This document shows positions 53,357-63,103 of a stretch of 64,000 bases of DNA, one piece after another. The notes under the pieces were generated by a model. It was given only the letters and a program-made list of their open reading frames with translations, had not been told where the DNA came from and did not search any database. How positions within the stretch are numbered: position 1 is the stretch's first letter; every line of letters begins with the position of its first letter. The position numbers and the translations under genes are program-made. The stretch comes from SB11 sp035906255 (GTDB lineage: Bacteria > Bacteroidota > Bacteroidia > UBA8524). The DNA lies in contig JAMIFM010000029.1 in the NCBI GenBank assembly GCA_035906255.1, positions 248,001 to 312,000 of the forward strand, read 5' to 3'.

Positions 53357-54127
53357 ATGCCCTACAAAATATCCATTATAGGCGCAGGCAATGTGGCTTG
53401 GCATTTGGCAAAAGCACTGGATGCTGCCGGACACACTATTTTTGAGGTGTATAGCCGCAACCCCAATCATGCCGCCCAATTGGCACAACCTTACCGTGCA
53501 TTTGCGGTGAAGGAGGTGCGCCTGCTAAAAGACGATATAGATGTATTGCTGGTTTGCGTAAGCGACGACGGAATAAAAGAAGTGGCGTCACAACTGGCTC
53601 ACCGCAAATTTTTAATAGCCCACACAGGTGGCGCGGTTGATATGAATGTTCTTGAGGGAACATCAGCATACTACGGAGTGTTTTATCCCTTGCAAACGCT
53701 TAGCGCGGGCAAACCCGTTAATTTTTTTGATGTTCCCCTATGTATCGAGGGCAATAACAAAGCGGCAGAAATGCAGCTAAAAGCATTGGCCGATACCATT
53801 AGCAACAATGTACAATACATCACTACTGAACAACGCCGCTATTTGCATTTAGCTGCGGTATTTGCCAATAATTTTAGTAACGCTATGTACAACTCGGCGG
53901 CAAAAATATTGGAAGTTCAGGGGCTTGATTTTAAACTGTTGCGCCCGTTGATAAAAGAGACCGCCGAGAAAATACAAAACCTATCGCCACAAGCAGCACA
54001 AACAGGCCCTGCCAAGCGCCACGATAACACCACCCTGCAAAAGCACCTTGATTTATTACCCAATGGCAGCGACGAGGAAAAAATCTACAAGCTGTTAAGT
54101 GAAGTAATTGGTGAAAGATATAAGTAG
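53357..54127 (+). CDS. Rossmann-fold DUF2520 protein
   Basis: A 256-residue protein. The N-terminal Rossmann domain begins KISIIGAGNVAWHLAKALDAAGH, an NAD(P)-binding GxGxxA-type loop. The C-terminal helical DUF2520 domain has EQRRYLHLAAVFANNFSNAMY and QTGPAKRHD. The family resembles 6-phosphogluconate/ketopantoate-type dehydrogenases but its substrate is unknown. It converges with the split GT39-like gene, 16 bp apart. Confidence 0.85.
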   Translation: MPYKISIIGAGNVAWHLAKALDAAGHTIFEVYSRNPNHAAQLAQPYRAFAVKEVRLLKDDIDVLLVCVSDDGIKEVASQLAHRKFLIAHTGGAVDMNVLEGTSAYYGVFYPLQTLSAGKPVNFFDVPLCIEGNNKAAEMQLKALADTISNNVQYITTEQRRYLHLAAVFANNFSNAMYNSAAKILEVQGLDFKLLRPLIKETAEKIQNLSPQAAQTGPAKRHDNTTLQKHLDLLPNGSDEEKIYKLLSEVIGERYK

Positions 54128-54143
54128 CTTTATGGCCATCCAT

Positions 54144-55985
54144 TTAATCCCGCGGCTCAAAACATTCTATCGTCAAATCATCAACAAACACCGTTTTGCG
54201 GTCGCGGTTCCAAACATACACCTTTAGATTGTCTTCTATACTACGGGCTTCAGGGGTTTGGTATTCAAGCGTTACCAAATTCCACTCCCCTTTTTTCAAT
54301 TGCGGGTTCAAGAACTCGCTGCTGCGGTATTTATAAGCAGCGTCTTTATGGTGAAACGCCATTGCCAGCAACGGAAAACCACCCTCACTGTTTTGGGGCA
54401 CAAAAATCCGCACACTCACCCGTAGCCAAGCATATTCCTTTTGTGTAATGTCCCTATACTTAATATCAATGCCGGGCGAAAACTCCATATCCTCGCCCAT
54501 TCTCAGGCTTCCGCGTCCGTTATATCCTATTGTGTCCCAATGCTGGGTGTAATTGTCTTTAGCAGTATCAAAAGAATAATGGGTCAACACTTTTTTAGTG
54601 AAAGCAATAGTAGCGGGCATTACCTCAATGGTTTCCGTACTTCGTTCCACCAAAAGCAATTTCTTGTCTTCATCCGTAATACTTGTTTTGCCGAAAACCC
54701 GCCAATAGTAGGCTTTGGTTATCCGCTCACCGTCTAAAATCTTTACTTTAAACTGCCATGTTTGAAACACGTTTAACACCACCATTACCCCAAGTAACGT
54801 ATAGGTAACCATTTTCAGCCGCTTTGTTTGTGTGAGGGATTGCAGCAAATACCCCAGCGGTAACAGCATCAGTGCATACGACGAAACCATTGAACGCGAG
54901 CTGTAACTACCGCCTGCATACCACCACACGCTCCAGCTTGAAGCTATGTACAGGTTGATGATAAAGCAGGCCGTGAAACCCCAAAACAGCTTACGGTTTT
55001 GCTTGAACAACCAAATAAACCCAAGCACCGCCAACAACATTATAGGAGTATATACAAACCAGCCTTTGCGGTAACTGAACAAAAAATCTATCGTATGCGG
55101 CGATTTTAAATCAAAACCCACCCCGGGGTCTTGATAGCTGTAGTACAACCAGTGTCCCGTAGCGTATTTCCAGTAAATCAACTGTACGCAGCCTCCTAAA
55201 AACACCCCGATTGCCAGCACTATTACGTGCCCGAATTTTTTAAATACCAATTGCAGCTTCTCAATAATGGTTTTATTGAAACCTGTAATGCCCCATAGCA
55301 ACGGAATGAATATAACCACCAATTCATTAGGACGTATTAAGGCAATTAGTCCCGTCATTAAGCCTATTAAAAACGCACTGGTAAAAGTGGGTTTTTCGTG
55401 CCATTTAATGGTGTTTAACAATAGCACCACGTACAAGGTAAACAGGTAATTGTGCGGTATGGTACCCGCAAACACGGTTATTTGGTAGTAGTTGGTGCCT
55501 ATTACTAACAGGGCTAATAGTAAGGCCGTTAGCTTATCATCAAAAAAGCGAAGTAGCAATTTACGGCACAACCACAATCCCAGCAGGGTATAAAACAAGG
55601 CCCCCAGTACCATGCCCCATTGGTAGGGTGGCGAAAACCCGTCCTGAGGATAACCCGTAAGTCCTGCATAGCCGTGTGCGGCAAAAAAGAAAGGAGCATT
55701 TATCAGTGCTAACCCGCTGGTGTAGCGCATCACTCAGCGACCGTCGGGCTGTTTAACGGCTTGGTAAAACGTGGCGGAGGGTTTGTACTTTTCAATAATA
55801 TCATCCACCCATTGTTTGTTTTGCACGGTGAGGTCGTCATAAATAAACGTGGCGGGCAGGTAAATGTAATAGCCCATCACGTCCCAACTCAGCACATTGC
55901 GGGCGGGGGTAGCCAATCGCGACACTACCAGCAGCAGGGTAAGCGAAAGAGCCACGTAAAACGATATTTTATGAATCACCTTCAT
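54144..55985 (-). pseudogene. GT39-like membrane glycosyltransferase split by an in-frame TGA
   Basis: A ~613-codon minus-strand frame interrupted by one TGA at 55736-55734. The first part (55985-55734) has a membrane helix and LSWDVMGYYIYLPATFIYDD, an acidic first loop as in GT-C enzymes, and reaches QPDGR. After TGA the same frame continues VMRYTSGLALINAPFFFAAHGYAG, with ~9 helices and a soluble C-terminus. Both parts are needed for one enzyme, and TGG (Trp) to TGA is the simplest change. TGA serves as a normal stop elsewhere (8187-8189). Either a recent nonsense mutation, a sequencing error, or a restart at GTG/ATG 55733-55728 explains it. Confidence 0.75.
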
Positions 55986-55994
55986 GCGGTAAAG

Positions 55995-56002
55995 CAAACC
56001 TA
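55995..56002 (-). promoter_or_regulatory. Minus-7 box TAGGTTTG for the split GT39-like gene
   Basis: On the minus strand TAGGTTTG matches TAnnTTTG and ends 9 nt before ATG 55985. It supports that start over the upstream Met at 56051. Confidence 0.55.
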
Positions 56003-56342
56003 AGGAAAAAGAGGGGACAATCACCACTCTCACCGATTTTAACGCCCACAAATACCGTGTTACTATGTTATGCGGTTACGGAGTTACGCTGTTATTTTTG
56101 TTACGCATCGCACAAGGGTTTCAGGCGATTACCCAAAAAACAAAGTTGTAGGGCGGTCAAAGAACGGCAGGGATATGCAGTAATTGGAAAAATGCCTCAA
56201 TGAAAAACAACAGCATTGCCCCCGCATAAGCCTTCCCCCTACAAAGGGGGAACACAAGGGGGTGTCAGAAAAGCAAACCGCCTCAACACCCACTCCGGCT
56301 CTCCCTTAGTAGGGAGAGAGACCGGGTACCGCCAGTCGCACC

Positions 56343-56494
56343 GTCATGTTGAGCAATAGCGAAACATCCTATCTCGCTTTGTCAATACAGTTGTAATAAG
56401 ATTCTTCATTCCATTCAGAATAACAGCTCGTGCGCCACATCCGACGTTCGTCATTGCGAAAAACCGCTTTTGGGTTTTGAAGCAATCTGTTTGC
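56343..56494 (+). repeat. 152-bp direct repeat, copy 1
   Basis: Begins GTCATGTTGAGCAATAGCGA and ends GAAGCAATCTGTTTGC. It matches 56546-56697 over its whole length with few substitutions and no gap. Copies are 203 bp apart start to start. Confidence 0.9.
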
Positions 56495-56535
56495 CGTAGA
56501 GGAGAGGGATTGCTTCGGCAGACCTCGCAATGACG
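56449..56535. repeat. REP-like nested inverted repeat
   Basis: Outer arms CGTCATTGCGA (56449-56459) and TCGCAATGACG (56525-56535); inner arms GAAGCAATC (56479-56487) and GATTGCTTC (56508-56516). Further partial copies end at 56771 and at 62725. Confidence 0.8.
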
Positions 56536-56545
56536 TGTTACTGCT

Positions 56546-56697
56546 GTCATGTTGAGCGATAGCGAAACATCCTATCTCGCATTGTCAACACAGTTGTAAT
56601 AAGATTCTTCATTTCATTCAGAATAACAGCCCGTGCGCCACATCCGACGTTTGTCATTGCGAAAAACCACTTTTGGGTTTTGAAGCAATCTGTTTGC
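56546..56697 (+). repeat. 152-bp direct repeat, copy 2
   Basis: Second full-length copy of 56343-56494, same length, same orientation. Confidence 0.9.
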
Positions 56698-56795
56698 ATA
56701 AAGGGTAAAGGATTGCGTCACTAAACAGTTCTAAAGCCTATTGATTATAACAAAGCCCGTTCGCAATGACGGCAGGGTAAAGCATGCACCTTTTC

Positions 56796-59711
56796 TTACC
56801 TCCCTACCAAAATACTATATACCAGCTCGTGCAATTTGCTGCGCACGTTGTTTTTGGTAATCAGGTTGTTTTCAGCACTGGGGTACACACGGTTGCTAAG
56901 GAAAATATAAATAATACCGTTTTCAGGGTCGGCCCAGCAAATAGTACCCGTAAACCCGCTGTGTCCAAAAGCAGCATAGGGAACATTATCAGCCGTAGGG
57001 TTGCCCTTGGTTTTATCAGGTTCAGGCTTGTCCCAGCCCAACCCGCGTCGGCATTCGTCCAATTGTTTAGCCGTAAACAACTCCACCGTTTCCTTTTTCA
57101 GGTAACGTTTTCCCCCGTATTCCCCGTTATTCAGCAGCATTTGCAGCACCACAGCCACATCATTACTGTTCGAGAACAAACCCGCGTGTCCCGCTACGCC
57201 ACCCAGCATAGCCGCAGCAGGGTCGTGCACATAGCCCCACACCAACTGGCGGCGAAACTCCTTATCGTCTTCCGTAGGAGCAATCATGGTGCGGTCAAAC
57301 TTCTCCAGCGGCAAATACGTCATCGTTCCCAGCCCAAGCGGCTTGTAAAAATACTTTTCAACGTACTCATTCAAAGGCTCTTCGGCAACCTCTTCAATCA
57401 ACCGTTGCAGAATGATAAAGCCCAAATCGCTATACACATACTTACCCGCAGGCAAAACCTCCGAATCAAGAATTATTTGCCAAAGCGTGTCTCTGTAATC
57501 ACCGCGCATATACAAGTTATCAGCCACCTTGCACACATACTGTCCGCCCTCTTCGTAGCAATAAATATTATTTAACCGCAAGCTGTCGGCCAGCGTAGCC
57601 TTGTAAAACGGTATCCACGCTTTTAATCCCGCAGTATGGGTAAGCAGTTGTTTTATGGTAATATCCTTTTTGTTGGTCTTGCGCAGGTCTTTCAAATATT
57701 TCGATGCCGGCTTGTCCAAATCAATTTCCCCCTTTTCGTGCAATCGCATTACCGCCAATGTAGTCCCCATTACCTTACTCATCGAGGCAATGTCGTACAG
57801 CATATCGTTGGTAATGGCCGTTTTCTTATCGTAAGTAGTATAACCGTATGCCTTGCTGTAAAGCACGTTGCCGCCTTTGGCCACCAGCAATTGCCCGCCC
57901 GGCAAAGCCTTTTGGCGAATGGCTTTGTTTACCACCGCATCCAGTTGTTCAAAATCCTGCGAGTTATACCCCAATGCTTCAGGGGTTGTGTAGCGCAGCA
58001 GGTGCTTTAGGGTATCGGTGGTTATACCTGCGTTTTTAGGATATTCGGCAGAAATTGACACAGGTAGTTTGGCGTGGTTATTTATCACCCCAAAAAGCAA
58101 TTGAGCAGCCTTTTCTTGGTTAATATCCGTATCCTGATACCCAACCACCAAACTTTTGCAATTGGGGAAATAAAGCAGGTTGTATGGAATGCCGAAACTC
58201 ACCAAAATTACATTTTCATCCTCATTCAATCGGTTGGTAAAACCAATGGCGTTGGGGTTAAGCCCGTAATAATCATTAGGGTTGCGGTTAGTATTGTGCA
58301 GGCTGATGATAATTACGTCGTAATTTTTCTGTTTAATGGATTGATAAACCGCTTCAAACGCAACACTATCAACACCCAAACCGTATTGGTAATAATCCAC
58401 ACGGGCGTAGTTGCCCAGCATTTGCTGAAAGGTGGTTTTGGTAGAGAAACCCAACGCTATGGAGGCAATTTTTTTCTTATCGGGCGATTTAATAGGCAAT
58501 AGCTTTTTGCCGTTTTTAACCACCGTAATCTGTTGCGTTGCCATTTGTTCTTGCAACAACATGGCCGATGGCGGGTTAATACGTTTGGTGATATTGGTAA
58601 GACTTACTTTGGGAGCTGTTGTAAGCCCCATTTGATACTTGGCCGCCAGCACCTTTTTTACCGATTTATTAAACTGGTTGGTATCAATATCGCAGTTGTT
58701 AAGAGCAACATTAACCGCCGCAATTACTTTGGGTATTTGCGTAGGGCACAACAAAATATCATTACCTGCCTGTAACGATTTCACGGCAATCTCGGGCTGG
58801 GTATAATAGCCCGCTACCCCTTTCATGTTCAAGGCATCCGTAAACACAAGCCCCTTATAATTCAGTGTGTATTTTATATAATGATTGATAAGGTTCGGAG
58901 ATAAACTAACCGCCACGTTTGAGGCCGTATCAAATGCAGGTATCCGCATGTGTGCCACCATAATACTGGCCGCCCCTTCCTTCATTAGTTGTTTAAAGGG
59001 ATAAAGCTCCAGCGTATCCAATCGCTTAAACGGGAAATTAATTTCGGGCAAATCGTGGTGAGAATCGGTTTTAGTATCCCCATGCCCGGGAAAGTGTTTT
59101 AGGCAGGCCATCACCCCGTTATCCTGCATCCCGCGCATATACATTCCCGCAAGGCGCGTCACCATGTACTTATCATCACCAAAAGAACGGTCGTTTATCA
59201 CAGGGTTGCCGGGGTTGTTATTAATATCAGCAACGGGAGCAAAGTTGATGTGTATGCCCAATGTTTTACATTGTTGGGCTATCTCTTCGCCCATGCGGTA
59301 CACAAGGCTGTCGTTATTAGCAGCCGCAAGCCCCATTTGGCGCGAAAACTTTACCACATTGCTAAGGCGCATAGCCACCCCCCATTCCCCGTCAATAGCC
59401 ACCAACAGAGGAATGTTGCTTTTTTTCTGATACGCATTGGTTAGCGAGGCTTGCGCCTCAGGAGTACCTTTAAAAAAGATAACCCCGCCGATTTTGTTGT
59501 CTTTAATCAGCTTTAAAATTTCTTTCGAGTTTTTTTCAGCACCCGATGAAAACGCCGAAGCCATAATCAATTGGCCAATGCGCTCTTCGCGTGTAAGCGA
59601 GTTAAAAACAGAATCTACCCAACGGTCTTTTGGCGAAATACCATCCGGTTGCGCCGCCACTTGCGATGCTACTAAACAAAACCCAAAAACAGCCCAAAAA
59701 ACCCGTATCAT
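56796..59711 (-). CDS. Fused GH3 beta-N-acetylglucosaminidase-like and serine hydrolase (beta-lactamase fold)
   Basis: A 971-residue exported protein, signal peptide ending QVAAQ. The N-terminal GH3 domain (about 25-370) has KHFPGHGDTKTDSHHDLP, the NagZ-type Asp/His catalytic segment, and nucleophile Asp in FTDALNMKGV. A GH3 C-terminal-like domain follows. The last ~380 residues are a class C beta-lactamase/PBP4-type fold with SxxK in DIASMSKVMG, YSDLGF at the second motif and HSGFTG at the third. It probably acts on peptidoglycan or its fragments in the periplasm. ATG 59711 (MIRVFWAVFG) was preferred to 59744 because it gives a normal signal peptide. Confidence 0.88.
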   Translation of the reverse strand: MIRVFWAVFGFCLVASQVAAQPDGISPKDRWVDSVFNSLTREERIGQLIMASAFSSGAEKNSKEILKLIKDNKIGGVIFFKGTPEAQASLTNAYQKKSNIPLLVAIDGEWGVAMRLSNVVKFSRQMGLAAANNDSLVYRMGEEIAQQCKTLGIHINFAPVADINNNPGNPVINDRSFGDDKYMVTRLAGMYMRGMQDNGVMACLKHFPGHGDTKTDSHHDLPEINFPFKRLDTLELYPFKQLMKEGAASIMVAHMRIPAFDTASNVAVSLSPNLINHYIKYTLNYKGLVFTDALNMKGVAGYYTQPEIAVKSLQAGNDILLCPTQIPKVIAAVNVALNNCDIDTNQFNKSVKKVLAAKYQMGLTTAPKVSLTNITKRINPPSAMLLQEQMATQQITVVKNGKKLLPIKSPDKKKIASIALGFSTKTTFQQMLGNYARVDYYQYGLGVDSVAFEAVYQSIKQKNYDVIIISLHNTNRNPNDYYGLNPNAIGFTNRLNEDENVILVSFGIPYNLLYFPNCKSLVVGYQDTDINQEKAAQLLFGVINNHAKLPVSISAEYPKNAGITTDTLKHLLRYTTPEALGYNSQDFEQLDAVVNKAIRQKALPGGQLLVAKGGNVLYSKAYGYTTYDKKTAITNDMLYDIASMSKVMGTTLAVMRLHEKGEIDLDKPASKYLKDLRKTNKKDITIKQLLTHTAGLKAWIPFYKATLADSLRLNNIYCYEEGGQYVCKVADNLYMRGDYRDTLWQIILDSEVLPAGKYVYSDLGFIILQRLIEEVAEEPLNEYVEKYFYKPLGLGTMTYLPLEKFDRTMIAPTEDDKEFRRQLVWGYVHDPAAAMLGGVAGHAGLFSNSNDVAVVLQMLLNNGEYGGKRYLKKETVELFTAKQLDECRRGLGWDKPEPDKTKGNPTADNVPYAAFGHSGFTGTICWADPENGIIYIFLSNRVYPSAENNLITKNNVRSKLHELVYSILVGR

Positions 59712-59889
59712 ATTGTTAATCTGCAAAAATAAGCCCCAAAACATGCTATATCATCAACTTTTGAACCACAATCCGTTGATAACGTTTACAAAATAGGGCA
59801 GTTAGCCACAGCTATCATGTTATAAAACGCTGCAACAGGCAGACTTTAGTATTATTGTGGATAAGCGCACCACTGTTTCAAAATAATTG

Positions 59890-59897
59890 TAGGTTTG
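59890..59897 (+). promoter_or_regulatory. Minus-7 box TAGGTTTG
   Basis: TAGGTTTG matches TAnnTTTG and ends 6 nt before ATG 59904; the alternative TTG at 59895 lies inside the box. Confidence 0.6.
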
Positions 59898-59903
59898 CAC
59901 TAT

Positions 59904-62378
59904 ATGGTGAGCTACACCGCCAAGCAAATAGAAGGGTTTTTGGGCGCAAAGGCATTGCTCCCGCAACCTTCGGCAATTATTGAAGATATTATTACCGATA
60001 CCCGCAAAATACACAATGCCCAACACAGCTTGTTTTTTGCGCTAACAGCCACCCGCGACGGTCATAATTACATCGACGAGGCATACAAGGCCGGTATCCG
60101 CAATTTTGTAATATCTAAGCCCGCACAACTTTTTGAACGGTTTACCGACGCAAACTTCTTTAGCGTGCAAGATACGCTCGAAGCCTTGCAAAGCCTTGCT
60201 GCAAAACACAGGGCACAATACAATGCGCCTGTTATAGGGATAACGGGCAGCAACGGTAAAACCATTGTAAAAGAGTGGTTGCACCATTTGTTGAAAAATA
60301 ACGAGAACATTGTGCGCAGCCCTAAAAGCTATAACTCGCAAATTGGGGTGCCGCTGAGTGTATGGCAAACAGACGGCGAACACACCTTAGGAATTTTTGA
60401 AGCAGGGATTTCTGCAAAAGGGGAGATGCTGCACCTGCAAAAGATAATTAAACCTTCCGTAGGCATATTTACCAACTTGGGCGATGCACACAACGAAGGA
60501 TTTGCCGATAAACGTGAAAAAGCTGCCGAAAAAGCATTGCTGTTTATTGATTGTGAGAAGGTGGTGTATTGCGAAGACAACTACTGGATATTAGAAGCCA
60601 TAGATGAACTGCACGCATACAACCCTAAACTAAAGGCAGTAGCGTGGTCAGTAAAAAACAATCAATGCCCTTATTACGCAACTATCGAAACCAAAACAGG
60701 GCAAACCTCTATTAACCTGCATACTTCAACCAAAAAATACAGCTTCAATATTCCTTTTACAGATGCTGCTTCGGTTGAAAATGTTATCCATTGCGCAGTA
60801 ACACTAAGTGCAATGGGGTATGATTTAAGCGAGTACAAAGACCGTTTTGCCGACCTTGCCCCCGTTGAAATGCGCCTGCAACTGAAAAAAGGCCTGCGCA
60901 ATTGCGACGTAATTAACGATGCCTACAACGCCGACCTTAACTCGTTGGGTATTGCCCTCGATTTTTTAAAGTCGCAAAAACAACACGAAAAAACAGTAGT
61001 AATCCTTTCGGATATTATCCAAACAGGATTAAGCAACGCAGCCCTTTACACCAAAGTAGCCGCATTGGTAAACGAAAAAACAAACGGCCAATTTATAGGT
61101 GTAGGGTCTGAAATCTCAGCGCAGCGGCATTTGTTTTCAGCTACGGCCGAGTTTTACGACAATACCAAAGAGTTTTTGGGGCAGTTTAACTTTAGCTCTT
61201 TGACTGATGCAACCATACTGGTAAAAGGCTCACGCAGTTTCCGTTTCGAGAAAATAATTCAACGACTGGAAGAAAAGACCCACGAAACCGTATTAGAAAT
61301 TAACCTAACCGCACTATCCTATAACCTTGCATTTTTTCGCAGTTTGCTAAAGCCCGACACCAAAATAATGGCAATGGTAAAAGCATACTCATATGGCAGC
61401 GGCAGTTATGAAACCGCCAACGTATTGCAGTTTCACGGAGCCGATTATTTTGCAGTGGCCTACGCCGACGAGGGGATAGAGCTTCGCAAAAAGGGATTAT
61501 CGCTGCCCATTATGGTAATGAACCCCGGAAGCGGACAATTTGCCGAAATGCTGGAATATTACCTTGAACCTGAAATTTTTAATTTTAGCATACTGGACGA
61601 GTTTTTACGTTCGTTTGACGAAAGCGCACAGGCTGAAGCCCGCATACACCTTGAGTTTGATACAGGGATGCACCGATTGGGCTTTGAAGAAGGGGATATT
61701 GACACCTTGCTTGAAATACTGAAAAACCGCCCCGAAATAAAAGTGGCATCAGTATTCAGCCATCTTGCAGCAGCCGATGAAACACAACACGATGCGTTTA
61801 CCAACGAACAGATTAGCCGTTTTGTAACCATAAAAAATCGATTAAAACCACACCTGCTCGAAGAAACCCTTTTCCACATTTGCAATTCGGCAGGCATTGC
61901 CCGTTTTCCCGAAGCGCACATGGATATGGTGCGTTTAGGCATTGGATTATACGGCATTGATGCTACGACCAACTACCAAAGCAAACTGCAAACGGCTTTC
62001 CGTTTACGCACCACCATTTCACAAGTGCGTGAAATTGGAATGGATGAATCGGTTGGGTATTCTCGTAACGGAATGCAGCACGAAGCCCGCAGGATTGCAG
62101 TAGTAGCCATTGGCTATGCCGATGGTTTGCGCCGCGAATTGGGCAATGGTAAAGGACGCATGAAAATAAACGGGCAATGGGCACCCATAGTGGGAAACGT
62201 GTGTATGGATATGTGTATGCTGGATGTTTCCAAAATAAATTGCCACGAAGGCGACGAAGCCGTGTTGTTTGAAACCAATGCCGAAATTATTGAATTTGCA
62301 CAACGCCTGAACACGATACCCTACGAAGTGCTTACCGATATAGGCCCCCGTGTGAAACGAGTATATTGGCAAGAGTAG
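59904..62378 (+). CDS. Bifunctional MurF ligase / alanine racemase
   Basis: An 824-residue fusion. Residues 1-~450 are MurF-like (UDP-MurNAc-tripeptide:D-Ala-D-Ala ligase) with the ATP loop GITGSNGKT (112-120), GIFTNLGDAHNEGF and DAYNADLNSL. The C-terminal half is alanine racemase: Lys493 in MAMVKAYSYGSG carries PLP, and the second half has MVRLGIGLYGID, SVGYSRNG and GNVCMDMCMLDVS. One polypeptide could make D-Ala and then use D-Ala-D-Ala. This fusion is a known Bacteroidota arrangement. The MurF ligand site lacks some usual residues (GSNGKTIVKEW in place of GKTTTK), typical of the fused form. Confidence 0.93.
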   Translation: MVSYTAKQIEGFLGAKALLPQPSAIIEDIITDTRKIHNAQHSLFFALTATRDGHNYIDEAYKAGIRNFVISKPAQLFERFTDANFFSVQDTLEALQSLAAKHRAQYNAPVIGITGSNGKTIVKEWLHHLLKNNENIVRSPKSYNSQIGVPLSVWQTDGEHTLGIFEAGISAKGEMLHLQKIIKPSVGIFTNLGDAHNEGFADKREKAAEKALLFIDCEKVVYCEDNYWILEAIDELHAYNPKLKAVAWSVKNNQCPYYATIETKTGQTSINLHTSTKKYSFNIPFTDAASVENVIHCAVTLSAMGYDLSEYKDRFADLAPVEMRLQLKKGLRNCDVINDAYNADLNSLGIALDFLKSQKQHEKTVVILSDIIQTGLSNAALYTKVAALVNEKTNGQFIGVGSEISAQRHLFSATAEFYDNTKEFLGQFNFSSLTDATILVKGSRSFRFEKIIQRLEEKTHETVLEINLTALSYNLAFFRSLLKPDTKIMAMVKAYSYGSGSYETANVLQFHGADYFAVAYADEGIELRKKGLSLPIMVMNPGSGQFAEMLEYYLEPEIFNFSILDEFLRSFDESAQAEARIHLEFDTGMHRLGFEEGDIDTLLEILKNRPEIKVASVFSHLAAADETQHDAFTNEQISRFVTIKNRLKPHLLEETLFHICNSAGIARFPEAHMDMVRLGIGLYGIDATTNYQSKLQTAFRLRTTISQVREIGMDESVGYSRNGMQHEARRIAVVAIGYADGLRRELGNGKGRMKINGQWAPIVGNVCMDMCMLDVSKINCHEGDEAVLFETNAEIIEFAQRLNTIPYEVLTDIGPRVKRVYWQE

Positions 62379-62440
62379 TTCCTAAGCCTGCCGATGGGTA
62401 GTGCCGCGTGAGACCCGTCCTTCTGACCGCAGAGAAGAAT

Positions 62441-62555
62441 CTTATACAACTGTGTTTAAAAAACGGGCTTTTCTCAGCATTAGCCAAAGGCAGCGTGCCG
62501 CGGTTTCCCCCCTTCGGTATGTTTGTGGGTGGAATAAGGAGGGACTAAGGGAGGT
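62441..62555 (+). repeat. ~115-bp direct repeat, copy 1
   Basis: Runs from CTTATACAACTGTGTTT to GACTAAGGGAGG and matches 62988-63103 nearly base for base apart from small indels. The left edge may begin a few bases earlier (AGAAGAAT versus GAAGAACC). Confidence 0.85.
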
Positions 62556-62794
62556 TAAAAAGTGGTAATAAGGTTGAATAAAGGCGCTTTTTTCATCAGC
62601 ATGGCGGCAGTTTCCTATCACTGCAAGGTCTCACGAAGCAATCGGTTTGTAGCAGCTTCATCGGGATTGCTTCACTATCCTTAATCTACAATCTTATACT
62701 TTTGATTATTCCGTTCGCAATGACGATAGCAGGGTGCGGCCATAGTCATTCCCAACCTGATTGGGAATCTGTGTGGGGATAACGGGATGAGTTT

Positions 62795-62914
62795 TTTAAC
62801 TCACCCCGAAAAAGTATTAGCCCGACGTTTCCACAGTCGCCCCTCTCTAATTGCAATTAGAGAGGGAAAAGTCGTGTACTCGAACAATTATTTAGTAGTC
62901 AGAGGTGAGTTAAA
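62795..62914. mobile_element. MITE-like element, copy 2
   Basis: A 120-bp element with ends TTTAACTCACCCC (62795-62807) and GAGGTGAGTTAAA (62902-62914), 12 of 13 complementary. Shares TAGCCCGACGTTT and a CCCCTCTCT...AGAGAGGG hairpin with copy 1 at 2074-2190; the hairpin loop and flanks differ. Confidence 0.65.
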
Positions 62915-62987
62915 AAGCCTTGTTTCAATAGATTCCCGTTTTCGCAGCAATGGCTGCACCCTGACATTCTGAGCAATAGCGAAGAAC

Positions 62988-63103
62988 CTTATTACAACTG
63001 TGTTTAAAAAACGGGCTTTCCTCAGCATTAGCCAAAGGCAGCGTGCCGCGGTTTCCCTCCTTCGGTATGTTTGTGGGTGGAATAAGGAGGGACTAAGGGA
63101 GGT
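62988..63103 (+). repeat. ~115-bp direct repeat, copy 2
   Basis: Second copy of 62441-62555, about 547 bp downstream, same orientation. Confidence 0.85.

Larger units (their letters stand above)
56003..56795. other. Repeat-filled intergenic region
   Basis: About 790 bp without a credible gene. 56003-56340 holds short G/C-run hairpins typical of these gaps. From 56343 on it is built of two 152-bp direct repeats and REP-like inverted repeats reaching to 56771. The 68-codon minus frame at 56344-56550 is repeat sequence. Confidence 0.75.

Noticed and set aside
55734..55736. TGA read as Trp under an alternative genetic code
   Set aside because: TGA is used as a normal stop for the type-B secreted protein at 8187-8189, so the standard code applies.
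62787..62972. 61-codon plus-strand frame
   Set aside because: It is a translation of the MITE-like element at 62795-62914.
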